Below, piece after piece: positions 8,817-16,821 of a stretch of DNA of 64,000 nt. Both the position numbers and the translations under genes were made by a program. The stretch is from Sanguibacter hominis ATCC BAA-789 (GTDB lineage Bacteria; Actinomycetota; Actinomycetes; Actinomycetales; Cellulomonadaceae): positions 868,001 through 932,000 of the forward strand of contig NZ_JAAXOW010000001.1 of NCBI RefSeq assembly GCF_012396185.1, read 5' to 3'. The notes beneath the pieces were generated by a model. The model was given only the letters and a program-made list of their open reading frames with translations, was not told the origin of the DNA and ran no database searches. Within the stretch, counting starts at the first letter, position 1. Each line of letters starts with the position of its first letter.

Positions 8817-8845
8817 GGCGCTGCCCCTGCACCCGGCTCGGGTGC
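8775..8845 (+). promoter_or_regulatory. Mutually exclusive hairpins at and after the Cys codons
   Basis: Hairpin 1 pairs TGCCTG (8775-8780) with CAGGCA (8785-8790) and includes the last Cys codon of the run. Hairpin 2 pairs GGCACC (8787-8792) with GGTGTC (8797-8802) around a TTCG tetraloop and shares bases with hairpin 1. A third, CAGCGC/GCGCTG (8808-8823), covers the leader stop codon. A fourth, GCACCCG/CGGGTGC (8829-8845), follows. A ribosome stalled on the Cys codons would open hairpin 1 and allow hairpin 2. Which form stops the mRNA or hides downstream sites is not resolved by eye. Confidence 0.5.
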
Positions 8846-9065
8846 CCGACGTCGTCGCGACCCCTGGTCGCCGTCGTCCCCTCCCCGTCGCTGACGTGAG
8901 CCTCCCCGCACCGGCCTGAGCGCTGGCGCTGCGAGCACCCGTCCGACACCTCCCCGGCGCTCCGCCCACCCTCAGGCTGCGCCTCCCGAACGGCCGCGAC
9001 ATCCTGGACCTTGCGGACATACGTCCGCCGGTCCGGCGTCGCTGTCACCACCCCTCAGGAGAACC

Positions 9066-9866
9066 ATGAACATCCGTAGGTCTGTCGCCGCCACCGCCGT
9101 CGTCCTGTCTGCGCTCGCACTCGCCGCGTGCTCGTCCGACGGCGACGAGAAGACCGCTGCCGACCCGGTCGCCGCACTCAAGGAGTCCGGCGTCCTCAAG
9201 GTCGGCACGGAGGGCACGTACGCGCCGTTCACCTTCCACGACCCGACGTCGGGCGAGCTGACCGGCTACGACGTCGAGGTCATCACGGCCGTCGCGGAGA
9301 AGCTCGGCGTCAAGCCGGAGTTCTCCGAGACGAAGTGGGACTCCATCTTCGCGGGCCTCGAGGCCAAGCGGTACGACGTCGTCGCGAACGAGGTCACCAT
9401 CAACGACGAGCGCGCCGCGAAGTACGACCTGTCCGACCCGTACTCCGTGTCCGTCCCGGTCGTGATCGTGCCGGCGGACGACACCGAGCTGACGGACCTG
9501 GCCGGCTTCGAGGGCCGCACCGCCGCCCAGACGGCGACGTCCAACTGGGGCGCGCTCGCGCGTGACAACGGCGCGAAGGTCGAGCCGATCGACGGCTTCA
9601 CGGAGGCCGTCACCGCCGTCCGGGACGGCCGCGTCGACTTCACTGTCAACGACAACCTCGCGGCCCTCGAGTACCTCACCTCGACCGGTGACACGAGCGT
9701 GAAGATCGCGTTCGAGATCCCTGAGGAGAAGGTCGTGCAGGCGTTCGCGCTGCGCAAGGACTCGGGTCTCGTCGCGGAGATCAACAAGGCGCTCGGCGAG
9801 CTCGCGGCCGACGGGACTCTCGCCTCGATCGGTGAGAAGTACTTCGGCACCGACATCTCGAAGTGA
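9066..9866 (+). CDS. Polar amino acid (predicted cystine) ABC transporter substrate-binding lipoprotein
   Basis: A 266-aa family 3 solute-binding protein. The signal peptide ends at lipobox LALAACSSD, with Cys near residue 22, so it is lipid-anchored outside the membrane. The domain starts at LKVGTEGTYAPFTFHD and keeps TGYDVEVITAVAEKLG and the hinge segment GRTAAQTATSNWGALAR. The start is fixed by CAGGAG 6 nt before ATG. It is the first gene of a three-gene operon with permease and ATPase. The family covers cystine, glutamine, arginine and similar amino acids; the upstream polycysteine leader favours cystine. The leader and this gene share the first codons VNIR/MNIR. Confidence 0.88.
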   Translation: MNIRRSVAATAVVLSALALAACSSDGDEKTAADPVAALKESGVLKVGTEGTYAPFTFHDPTSGELTGYDVEVITAVAEKLGVKPEFSETKWDSIFAGLEAKRYDVVANEVTINDERAAKYDLSDPYSVSVPVVIVPADDTELTDLAGFEGRTAAQTATSNWGALARDNGAKVEPIDGFTEAVTAVRDGRVDFTVNDNLAALEYLTSTGDTSVKIAFEIPEEKVVQAFALRKDSGLVAEINKALGELAADGTLASIGEKYFGTDISK

Positions 9867-9898
9867 CGGCGACGGCCCTGACGAGCGGAGGTCTCACG

Positions 9899-10576
9899 AT
9901 GTTCGGCATCGACGACCAGCTGCAGCAGCTGCTCCTCGACTCGCTCGTGCCCCTGCTCGTCGGGGCCGTGCGCGGCACGATCCCGCTGACGCTGCTGTCG
10001 TTCACGATCGGCCTCGTCATCGCGCTCGTCGTCGCGCTCGCCCGCATCTCCCGGTGGCGCGTGCTGCGCTGGGTCGCGCGTGCGTTCGTGTCCCTCATCC
10101 GCGGCACACCGCTGCTCGTGCAGCTGTTCATCATCTTCTACGCGCTGCCGTCGCTGGGCATCGTGATCGACCCGTTCCCGTCGGCGATCGTCGCGTTCTC
10201 GCTCAACGTGGGCGGCTACGCGGCCGAGGCGATCCGGGCGGCGATCCTCTCGGTGCCGCGAGGGCAGTGGGAGGCTGCGCAGACGGTCGGCATGTCGTAC
10301 GCGACGACGCTGCGCCGCGTGATCCTGCCGCAGGCTCTTCGCGTCGCGGTCCCGCCGCTGTCCAACACGTTCATCTCGCTCGTGAAGGACACGTCGCTCG
10401 CGTCGTCGATCATGGTGACCGAGCTGTTGCGCAAGGCGCAGGAGATCGCGGCGCCGTCGTACGAGTTCCTTGCGCTGTACTCGCTGGCCGCCGTCTACTA
10501 CTGGCTGATCTGCACCGTGCTCTCGGCGGTGCAGTCGCGGCTCGAGAGCCGCCTGGAGAGGTACGTGACCGTATGA
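9899..10576 (+). CDS. Polar amino acid ABC transporter permease
   Basis: A 225-aa integral membrane permease of the HisM/GlnP type with about five membrane helices. The ATPase-coupling loop reads EAAQTVGMSYATTLRRVILPQALRVAVPP, here cited as segments EAAQTVGMSYATTL and RRVILPQALRVAVPP. RISRWRVLRWVARAFVSLIRG is the typical family segment before GTPLLVQLFIIF. The ATG at 9899 is chosen because GCGGAGG lies 7 nt upstream; a GTG at 9863 overlapping the previous stop would add 12 residues. Stop and next start overlap (ATGA), indicating coupled translation with the ATPase. Confidence 0.9.
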   Translation: MFGIDDQLQQLLLDSLVPLLVGAVRGTIPLTLLSFTIGLVIALVVALARISRWRVLRWVARAFVSLIRGTPLLVQLFIIFYALPSLGIVIDPFPSAIVAFSLNVGGYAAEAIRAAILSVPRGQWEAAQTVGMSYATTLRRVILPQALRVAVPPLSNTFISLVKDTSLASSIMVTELLRKAQEIAAPSYEFLALYSLAAVYYWLICTVLSAVQSRLESRLERYVTV

Positions 10577-11337
10577 CCGCCCCCGCTCTTCTCGAGGTCG
10601 AAGACCTGCACAAGTCGTTCGGCGACAACGAAGTGCTGCGCGGCATCGACCTGCGCGTCGACCGCGGCTCCGTGACGGTGCTGATCGGCCCGTCCGGTTC
10701 CGGCAAGACGACGCTGCTGCGCTGCCTCAACGCGCTCGAGACGCCGCAGCGCGGCGTCGTCCGGGTTGACGACGTCGCCGTGGACTTCGCGACGTCGCCC
10801 ACGCCGGCAGACCTGCGCCGGCTGCGCGCCGGCTCCGGGATGGTGTTCCAGGCGCACCACCTGTTCCCGCACCGCACGGCGCTGCAGAACGTGACCGAGG
10901 GGCCGATCTACGCGCAGAAGGCTCCGCGGGCACAGGCGGAGGCACAGGCTCGCGAGCTGCTCGCGAAGGTCGGGCTCGCCGACAAGGTGGACGCACTGCC
11001 TGCGCAGCTGTCAGGCGGGCAGCAGCAGCGCGTGGGGATCGCGCGGGCGCTCGCGCTGCGTCCGGCTCTGCTCCTCTTCGACGAGCCGACGTCGGCCCTC
11101 GACCCAGAGATCGTCGGCGAGGTGCTCACGGTCATGCGCGACCTCGCTGCCGAGGGCTGGACGATGGTCGTCGTCACGCACGAGATCCGCTTCGCGCAGC
11201 AGGTCGCCGACCACGTCGTGTTCCTGGACGGCGGGGTCGTCGTCGAGGAAGGCCCGCCGTCCGAGGTGCTGACCGCGCCCCGCGAGGAGCGGACGCAGCG
11301 GTTCCTCAAGCGCGTCCTGGACCCGCTCGGAGAGTAG
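10573..11337 (+). CDS. Polar amino acid ABC transporter ATP-binding protein
   Basis: A 254-aa ATPase that powers the uptake system. Walker A is LIGPSGSGKTTLLRCLN near residue 38. The Q-loop region is GMVFQAHHLFPHRTALQNV. The signature is LSGGQQQRVGIARALAL, Walker B is LLLFDEPTSALDPE, and the H-loop is MVVVTHEIRFA. The EAL...P insertions and length fit the HisP/GlnQ subfamily. ATG overlaps the permease stop. It is the last gene of the operon under the cysteine leader. Confidence 0.92.
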   Translation: MTAPALLEVEDLHKSFGDNEVLRGIDLRVDRGSVTVLIGPSGSGKTTLLRCLNALETPQRGVVRVDDVAVDFATSPTPADLRRLRAGSGMVFQAHHLFPHRTALQNVTEGPIYAQKAPRAQAEAQARELLAKVGLADKVDALPAQLSGGQQQRVGIARALALRPALLLFDEPTSALDPEIVGEVLTVMRDLAAEGWTMVVVTHEIRFAQQVADHVVFLDGGVVVEEGPPSEVLTAPREERTQRFLKRVLDPLGE

Positions 11338-11396
11338 GGCGTACCCCTCGGATCCACAGATCCGCGACATGTGTGGCGAGCCGCTCGGCGGATCGC

Positions 11397-11402
11397 TACC
11401 TT
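11397..11402 (+). promoter_or_regulatory. -10 box, leaderless promoter of the DUF6318-like lipoprotein
   Basis: TACCTT, followed after 7 nt by ATG at 11410. It selects this start over an upstream in-frame codon at 11371 that would place 13 residues before the signal peptide. Confidence 0.55.
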
Positions 11403-11409
11403 GCTCACC

Positions 11410-12042
11410 ATGCCCGCAACCCGCTCGTCCGCCCTGCGCTGTGCCTCCGTCTTGCTCGCACTCGCGCTGATCACTGGCTGCACGAGCGAGGCAGCACCCT
11501 CACCGACCGCGACGGCGGCCACCCCGGCAGCGAGCGCGTCACCGACCGCGACGCCGACCGTCTCAGCGACCTCCGATCCGACGATCGAGAAGATCACGAC
11601 ACCTCCGCCTGTGCCTGCAGACCTCACGACGCCCGGAAAGGTCGGGTCGAAGGCAGCGGTCGAGCACTTCGTGGCGCTGTACGGGTACACGCTCAACACC
11701 GGCGACACGTCGCTGCTTCGGGCGGCCTCGACCGAGACGTGCGAGTACTGCCTCGACCTCGCCGAGGGGATCGAGGAGGGCCACGAGTCGGGCTGGGAGT
11801 ATGTCGGCGAGCAACTCAGGATCGAGAGGATCGAGCTATACGAGCCCGAGTCCTCGGAGAACAGGCACCTCTGGGTCGTAGCGGCAGAGGTGGCGCCGTC
11901 ACAGAGAACATCACCTGATGGCGAGCGGGCTACCCAGCCGACGAAGTCTCATACGACGGCACTTCTGGCGGTCTGGACGGGCCACCAGTGGAAGGTCACC
12001 AGTCGTCTGAACGTGCGAGAGGGGACCGGGACAGCGTCATGA
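11410..12042 (+). CDS. DUF6318-like secreted lipoprotein
   Basis: A 210-aa lipoprotein: signal peptide with lipobox ALITGCTSE, then a Thr/Ala/Pro-rich linker of about 45 residues, then a folded domain from about residue 70. That domain begins TPGKVGSKAAVEHFVALYGY and contains a CEYC motif (two Cys two residues apart). The shape resembles DUF6318 lipoproteins of Micrococcales; the family name is from memory and not tested. Its stop overlaps the start of the PKD protein (ATGA), so the two are made together and probably act together at the cell surface. Function unknown. Confidence 0.6.
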   Translation: MPATRSSALRCASVLLALALITGCTSEAAPSPTATAATPAASASPTATPTVSATSDPTIEKITTPPPVPADLTTPGKVGSKAAVEHFVALYGYTLNTGDTSLLRAASTETCEYCLDLAEGIEEGHESGWEYVGEQLRIERIELYEPESSENRHLWVVAAEVAPSQRTSPDGERATQPTKSHTTALLAVWTGHQWKVTSRLNVREGTGTAS

Positions 12043-12923
12043 GTCGTCCCTTCTGGACCGTCGCTGTCGCCGCCGCCGTCGCGTTCACAGCGCCGTTGCC
12101 GACGCTGAGAGCTTCAGACCTTCTTGGTGACGACCCCGTGGAGGCGTGGGACTCGAACGCTGAGAGAGAGACCATCGAGCTCGGCGCCCGGAGAAGCGAT
12201 GAGAGAGGCACGAAGACGAAGCCCCGAACTCGCCCGATCGGGGGCCCGCCTCTCGTCGAGTCTCGGGTGATTGATCCGGCGATGTGTCAGCCTGGCTCGT
12301 CGGTCACCTACGACCCGGCGTACTCCTACCGGTGCGACGGGTTCGATCTCGAGTGTGCGGAAGGGGAGATCCTCCAGCCGCCGCGTGAGACGCGTAGCCG
12401 CCTCACCGGCACCGCGGAATGGGGTCCGTGGACCGCCCTGTCTTCGTGGCAGTGCGTGACCCCGGAGGAAGGCGACCTGATCGGCGACGTACGTTCCGCA
12501 TTCGCCGAGATGACGCTGACGCCCTCGCCGATCACGGTGATCGACGGGCGAGGCTGGACGTTCGTGCAGATCGATACCGTCATCTACTCCGACGCCGAAC
12601 CCCAGACCCTCGCCACCACCGTGGGCGGCACGCCTGTCGAGCTGCGGGCCACCCCCGTCGAGTGGCACTGGGACTTCGGCGACAAGTCCAAGCCTCTGAC
12701 GACCACCACGCCCGGTGGCCCCTACCCGGACAAGAGCGTCTCGCACGTCTACACGCGACTCGACACCTACCAGGTCACGCTCACCACCACCTGGCAGGGC
12801 CAGTGGCGTCTCGTCGGTGAGACCACCTGGCGCGACGTGGACGGGCAGAACGTCACCACCAGCACCTCCGAGCCCTTCACCACCCACGAGATCCGCACCC
12901 GCCTCGTCACACCACCCAGCTGA
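12039..12923 (+). CDS. Secreted protein with a PKD-like domain
   Basis: A 294-aa protein. The N-terminal hydrophobic stretch FWTVAVAAAVAFTAPLP looks like a signal peptide or anchor. The middle has paired Cys (AMCQPG, YRCDGFDLECAEGE, SSWQCVTPEEG). The C-terminal third holds a PKD fold signature, WHWDFGD, a long insert, then VSHVYTRLDTYQVTLTTTW. PKD domains mediate protein or polysaccharide contacts outside the cell. The upstream lipoprotein gene overlaps by four bases. No enzyme motif is seen. The start is set by the overlap. Confidence 0.65.
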   Translation: MSRPFWTVAVAAAVAFTAPLPTLRASDLLGDDPVEAWDSNAERETIELGARRSDERGTKTKPRTRPIGGPPLVESRVIDPAMCQPGSSVTYDPAYSYRCDGFDLECAEGEILQPPRETRSRLTGTAEWGPWTALSSWQCVTPEEGDLIGDVRSAFAEMTLTPSPITVIDGRGWTFVQIDTVIYSDAEPQTLATTVGGTPVELRATPVEWHWDFGDKSKPLTTTTPGGPYPDKSVSHVYTRLDTYQVTLTTTWQGQWRLVGETTWRDVDGQNVTTSTSEPFTTHEIRTRLVTPPS

Positions 12924-13040
12924 GCGGCGCGGGGGAGGCATCCTTCCCGCGAGCGCCGGGAGCACAAGGAGCGTCGGGGAACCCGCTCGAGGACGCGTCG
13001 CCGCCCACAGCCAGCCACGAACAGGGCCTCGTCGCGCGCG

Positions 13041-14456
13041 TCACTCGACGTCGGCGACCGCAGTCCGAGGGAGCAGCGGCACCGCGACGAGGCACAGTGC
13101 GATCAGAGCGAGCAGCGCGAGGAGCGTCGTGGTGACGGCCGCGACGTCACCACGGGGCAGCAGCGTCAGGAAGACACTGGTGACCAGGGCGGAGCCGATC
13201 CCGTTGGCCACCTGCTGCACGGCGCTGAGCGAACCGCTGGCCGAGCCCGCTTCCTCGGGGGCGACGTCGCCGAGGGCGGTGTTGAAGACAGAGCTGAAGC
13301 AGATGCCCGCTCCTAGCCCCATGAGGAGCGTCGCGGTCCCGGTCTGCCACCACTGCGGGTCGAGCCCTCGCGCCTGGACGACGACGAGGAGGACGCCGAT
13401 GCCCGCCATGATGACCCCGAGCCCGAGGGCGACAAGCCGGCGGGCGAGCTTCACGACCAGCGCGGCCGCCACGCCGGATCCGGCCATGATGCCCAGGGTC
13501 AAGGGGACGAGCTGGACGGCCGTCTGCGTCGGGGTGTATCCGAGGCTGTACTGGAAGAACAGGGAGAGGACGTACATCAGTCCGCCGAAGCCTGCGAAGA
13601 CCAGCAGGCCGACCACCATGCCGGCGGTGAAGCCTCGGTTGGTGAGCAGCGTGCGAGGGAGCAGCGGTGCGGCGGTGCGGGTCTGACGCCGCGCGAACCC
13701 AGCAAGGAGGAACACGCCGACGACGAGCGCCCCGACGGAGACGCTGGTCCATCCGCTGCTCGACCCGTCGATGAGCCCGAAGAGGACTCCGAAGAGGGCG
13801 ATCGTGAGCAGGGCGCTGCCGAGCGTGTCGATAGGTGTCTGCTGATGGCGCGGGACCGTGGGGAGGAACCGGAGGGCCAGGACGAACGCGACGCCACCCA
13901 GCAGGAGGTTGATGAGGAAGATCGGGCGCCAGTGCAGCCCGAAGAGGTTGGCGTCGATGAGCACGCCGCCGAGGATGGGGCCGGCTATCGCGAACACTCC
14001 GAGCATCGGCGCGAAGACGCTGAACGCCTTCCGGAGGACGGGCTTGGGGAAGGTGGCGGCCATGATCGCCATCCCTTGCGGGATGAGGAGCGCGCCGAAG
14101 ATCCCCTGGCCGGCCCGGGCTCCGATCAGCATCGCTGGGGAGGTCGCCAGTCCCGCTGCCACGGATGCGAGCACGAATCCGCCCATGCCGACGAGGAAGG
14201 TGCCCTTCTGGCCGAACTTGTCCCCGAGACGCCCGCCGAGCACGAGCAGCGACCCGAGGGCGAGGGCGTAGGCGGCGCCGAGCCACTTGATCAGGCTGTC
14301 GTCCGCGCCGAGGTCGGCGACGATCGACGGTGCGGCGATGTTCGTGATGGCGGCGTCCATGAGATCCATGGCGTCTGCGAGGAGCACGACGATCAGGGTG
14401 AGCCATACCCCTCGTGTCGTGAGTTCGGGTGAGTGCGTGGTGGTCGTGGTGGACAT
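13041..14456 (-). CDS. MFS drug efflux transporter, DHA2 (14-helix) family
   Basis: A 471-aa proton-coupled exporter. LADAMDLMDAAITNIAAPSI is the motif-C-like start of helix 1 in the DHA2 group. LGGRLGDKFGQKGTFLVG is motif A after helix 2. The hydrophobic pattern fits 14 helices. AAGG-like purine tract AAGGGG lies before ATG. It is divergent from a TetR regulator with a near-perfect 28-bp palindrome between them, the classic layout of an inducible drug-efflux pair. The substrate is unknown. Confidence 0.88.
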   Translation of the reverse strand: MSTTTTTHSPELTTRGVWLTLIVVLLADAMDLMDAAITNIAAPSIVADLGADDSLIKWLGAAYALALGSLLVLGGRLGDKFGQKGTFLVGMGGFVLASVAAGLATSPAMLIGARAGQGIFGALLIPQGMAIMAATFPKPVLRKAFSVFAPMLGVFAIAGPILGGVLIDANLFGLHWRPIFLINLLLGGVAFVLALRFLPTVPRHQQTPIDTLGSALLTIALFGVLFGLIDGSSSGWTSVSVGALVVGVFLLAGFARRQTRTAAPLLPRTLLTNRGFTAGMVVGLLVFAGFGGLMYVLSLFFQYSLGYTPTQTAVQLVPLTLGIMAGSGVAAALVVKLARRLVALGLGVIMAGIGVLLVVVQARGLDPQWWQTGTATLLMGLGAGICFSSVFNTALGDVAPEEAGSASGSLSAVQQVANGIGSALVTSVFLTLLPRGDVAAVTTTLLALLALIALCLVAVPLLPRTAVADVE

Positions 14457-14498
14457 GAGAACCCCTTCCGGGGCGGCGTCCGTCGTCGTCCCGAACGC

Positions 14499-14526
14499 GA
14501 TCGTAACGAACATGTTCGTCACGATC
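14499..14526. promoter_or_regulatory. TetR operator, 28-bp palindrome
   Basis: The 28 bp are a palindrome with one mismatched pair; the core ACGAACATGTTCGT (14506-14519) is perfect. It lies between the divergent MFS and TetR genes, just upstream of the TetR -10 box, so the regulator probably represses both genes. Confidence 0.75.
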
Positions 14527-14531
14527 AATCG

Positions 14532-14537
14532 TACGAT
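14532..14537 (+). promoter_or_regulatory. -10 box, leaderless promoter of the TetR gene
   Basis: TACGAT lies 6 nt before ATG 14544 and within a second short palindrome ATCGTACGAT. It fixes the start codon. Confidence 0.55.
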
Positions 14538-14543
14538 GACTGC

Positions 14544-15236
14544 ATGGCCCGTCCTGAACCCGTCAGCCGCCGCGAACGCCCTGCCAAGCCGGCCCTCTCC
14601 CGTGCGGCGATCATCGACGCCGCGATGAGGCTCCTCCGCGAGGAGGGTGCGCGCGCCCTGACGATGCGCCGCCTCGCCGCGCAGCTCGACACCGGGCCTG
14701 CATCGCTTTACGTGTACGTGCGCAACACGACCGAGCTCAACGCCCTGCTCATCGACCGGCACCTCGCAGAGCTCGACCTGAGGTGGGACCGCACCGAGGA
14801 CCCCCGCGCGCGGATCCACCGGGCGCTGCTCGACTACACGCACCTGCTCGCCAGCCAGCCCGCTCTCGCCCAGGCGGCTCAGGTGACCTGGCCAGAGGGG
14901 ACCCACTACCTCGACCTGCTCGAGCTCCTCCTCCAGGCGCTGCACGCGCTCGGGCTCGACACCGCGACGGCCGCCCGTGCCGTCGACCTGCTCCTGCAGC
15001 TCGCTACCGCATCGGCGACGGAGTGGGCGGCACGCTCGGCCACCGACGCCCAGCAGCTCGCCGACCTGGAGTCCACCCTCGCGTCCGCCGACCCGGCCCG
15101 GCATCCCGCGCTCGTCAGCGCCGGGGCACCCGCGTTCACGGCGGGCACACCCCACGAGCGCAACACGTGGGCCATCGACGTGCTGCTCGACGGCCTGCTC
15201 CAGTCCGCATCCCCCCACCGCTGGTCAGGAACGTGA
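14544..15236 (+). CDS. TetR-family repressor of the divergent MFS exporter
   Basis: A 230-aa regulator. The N-terminal HTH reads SRAAIIDAAMRLLREEGARA then LTMRRLAAQLDTGPASLYVY, with recognition helix TGPASLYVYV. The C-terminal ligand domain is alpha-helical and variable, as in the TetR_C class. Start by leaderless promoter. It probably binds the 28-bp palindrome and releases when a pump substrate binds; this is inferred from gene order. Confidence 0.85.
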   Translation: MARPEPVSRRERPAKPALSRAAIIDAAMRLLREEGARALTMRRLAAQLDTGPASLYVYVRNTTELNALLIDRHLAELDLRWDRTEDPRARIHRALLDYTHLLASQPALAQAAQVTWPEGTHYLDLLELLLQALHALGLDTATAARAVDLLLQLATASATEWAARSATDAQQLADLESTLASADPARHPALVSAGAPAFTAGTPHERNTWAIDVLLDGLLQSASPHRWSGT

Positions 15237-15281
15237 ACAGCGCGTCCTGAAGAGCCGCCCCAGCACCATGGATCCGCGCTC

Positions 15282-15297
15282 ATCGAAACGTTACGAT
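15282..15297. promoter_or_regulatory. Imperfect palindrome and -10 box upstream of the MATE gene
   Basis: ATCGAAACGTTACGAT is palindromic at 14 of 16 positions and ends in TACGAT, a possible -10 box, 55 nt before the MATE start. It may be an operator; the regulator is unknown. Confidence 0.35.
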
Positions 15298-15351
15298 GGC
15301 GTAGCGGAAGAATGATCGCCCCGCATCCCCCGAGCTCGGAGCCCGACCCCC

Positions 15352-16803
15352 ATGGCGAGGAACCTCACCACCGGCACGCCCTGGCGCGTCATCGGCGTCT
15401 TCATGGTGCCCTTGCTCATCGGCAACGTCGTCCAGCAGCTCTACCAGGTCACCGACGCGATGGTCGTCGGTCGCACGCTCGGTGTCGACGCGCTCGCTGC
15501 GGTCGGGGCGACCGGCTCGCTCCTGTTCCTGCTGCTCGGCTTCGCCTTCGGGATGACGTCCGGCTTCGCGATCCCGACGGCGCAGGCGTTCGGTGCCGGT
15601 GACCTCGCCGCGGTCCGCCGATCGGTCGCCGCGGGGACGCTGCTCACCGGGGCTGCGAGCATCGTCGTGACGGTGGGCGGCCCGCTCCTCGCGGGCACGG
15701 CGCTGCGCCTGCTCGGCACGCCGGAGGAGCTGGTCCCGCAGGCGACGACGTTCGCGGTCGTCACGTTCGCCGGCGCCGCCACGACGATGTACTTCAACTT
15801 CCTCGCGGCGATCATCCGCGCGATCGGCGACTCCCGCACCCCGCTGCTCTTCCTCGTCGTGTCGTGCCTGCTCAACATCGGGCTCGTCCTCGCGATCGTG
15901 CGCGGCGCAGGCTACGGCGTCGGCGGTGCGGCGCTCGCGACCGTGGTCGCGCAGCTCGTCTCGGTCGTCCTGTGCCTCCTCTACGTCCGCAGCCGCGTGC
16001 CCGTCCTGCACGTGCACCGCGCCGACTGGCGCGTCCCCCGCGCCGACCTGCGCGAGCACCTGCGCATCGGCCTGCCGATGGGCTTCCAGATGTCGATCAT
16101 CGCGATCGGCGCGGTCGCGGTGCAGGTCCGGCTCAACACGCTCGGTGCGGACGCCGTCGCGGCCTACACGACGGCGCTGCGCGTCGACGGCATCTCGATG
16201 GCCGTCATGTCCTCACTCGGCATCGCCGCCTCGACGTACACCGCGCAGAACTACGGCGCCGGCCGCTACGACCGCATCCGCAGCGGCATCAGGCAGGCGA
16301 TCGTCATGGCGGTCGTCGCAGCGCTCACGATCGGCGCGGCCCTCGCGCTCTGGGGCGGGCAGATCGTGCAGCTCTTCGTCGGCAGCAGCGAGGAGCAGGT
16401 GGTCGACATGGCTGCGCTGTTCCTCCTCGTCAACGGCTCCTTGTACTGGGTGCTCGCGGTGCTGTTCGTGGTGCGCGGGGCGCTCCAGGCGCTCGGCCGC
16501 ACGTTCGCGCCGACGGCGAGCGGCGTCGTCGAGCTCGGCATGCGCATCGGCGCGGCCATGATCCTGGGCGCGGCGTACGGCTTCCCGGGCGTCGTGTGGG
16601 CCAACCCGCTCGCATGGGCAGGCTCGGTCGCGGTGCTGCTGCCCGGGTACGTGCTCGCGCGCCGTGCACTCCAGCCGGGCTCCCCCGGCCGCCCCATCAC
16701 GACGCCGGAGCTCGCCGCCGCGGAGCCCGTCGCACTCGGCGCGGCAGCGCCCGGGGCCTCGACCCCGGACGCACGCCCCGCCTCGGTCCCGCCCGCGCAG
16801 TGA
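15352..16803 (+). CDS. MATE-family multidrug/metabolite exporter
   Basis: A 483-aa cation-coupled exporter with about 12 membrane helices arranged as two repeats. Family features are VPLLIGNVVQQLYQVTDAMV with the conserved Gln-Tyr-Asp pattern in helix 1, GFAFGMTSGFAIPTAQAFGA, and the second-half counterpart RIGLPMGFQMSIIAIGAVAV followed by YTAQNYGAGRYDRIR. The C-terminal 40 residues are Ala/Pro-rich and cytoplasmic. No ribosome site precedes the ATG and no in-frame start lies upstream, so initiation is unclear. Substrate unknown. Confidence 0.85.
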   Translation: MARNLTTGTPWRVIGVFMVPLLIGNVVQQLYQVTDAMVVGRTLGVDALAAVGATGSLLFLLLGFAFGMTSGFAIPTAQAFGAGDLAAVRRSVAAGTLLTGAASIVVTVGGPLLAGTALRLLGTPEELVPQATTFAVVTFAGAATTMYFNFLAAIIRAIGDSRTPLLFLVVSCLLNIGLVLAIVRGAGYGVGGAALATVVAQLVSVVLCLLYVRSRVPVLHVHRADWRVPRADLREHLRIGLPMGFQMSIIAIGAVAVQVRLNTLGADAVAAYTTALRVDGISMAVMSSLGIAASTYTAQNYGAGRYDRIRSGIRQAIVMAVVAALTIGAALALWGGQIVQLFVGSSEEQVVDMAALFLLVNGSLYWVLAVLFVVRGALQALGRTFAPTASGVVELGMRIGAAMILGAAYGFPGVVWANPLAWAGSVAVLLPGYVLARRALQPGSPGRPITTPELAAAEPVALGAAAPGASTPDARPASVPPAQ

Positions 16804-16821
16804 GCCCGCGCAGCGAGCCGG

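Noticed and set aside
8829-8845. GCACCCG/CGGGTGC hairpin as a stand-alone terminator after the Cys leader
   Set aside because: The stem is short with no T tract, so it is listed only as one element of the leader structure.
15312-15602. A 96-codon ORF overlapping the MATE start, with a purine-rich sequence before it
   Set aside because: It runs out of frame through the conserved MATE N terminus and has no recognisable protein features.
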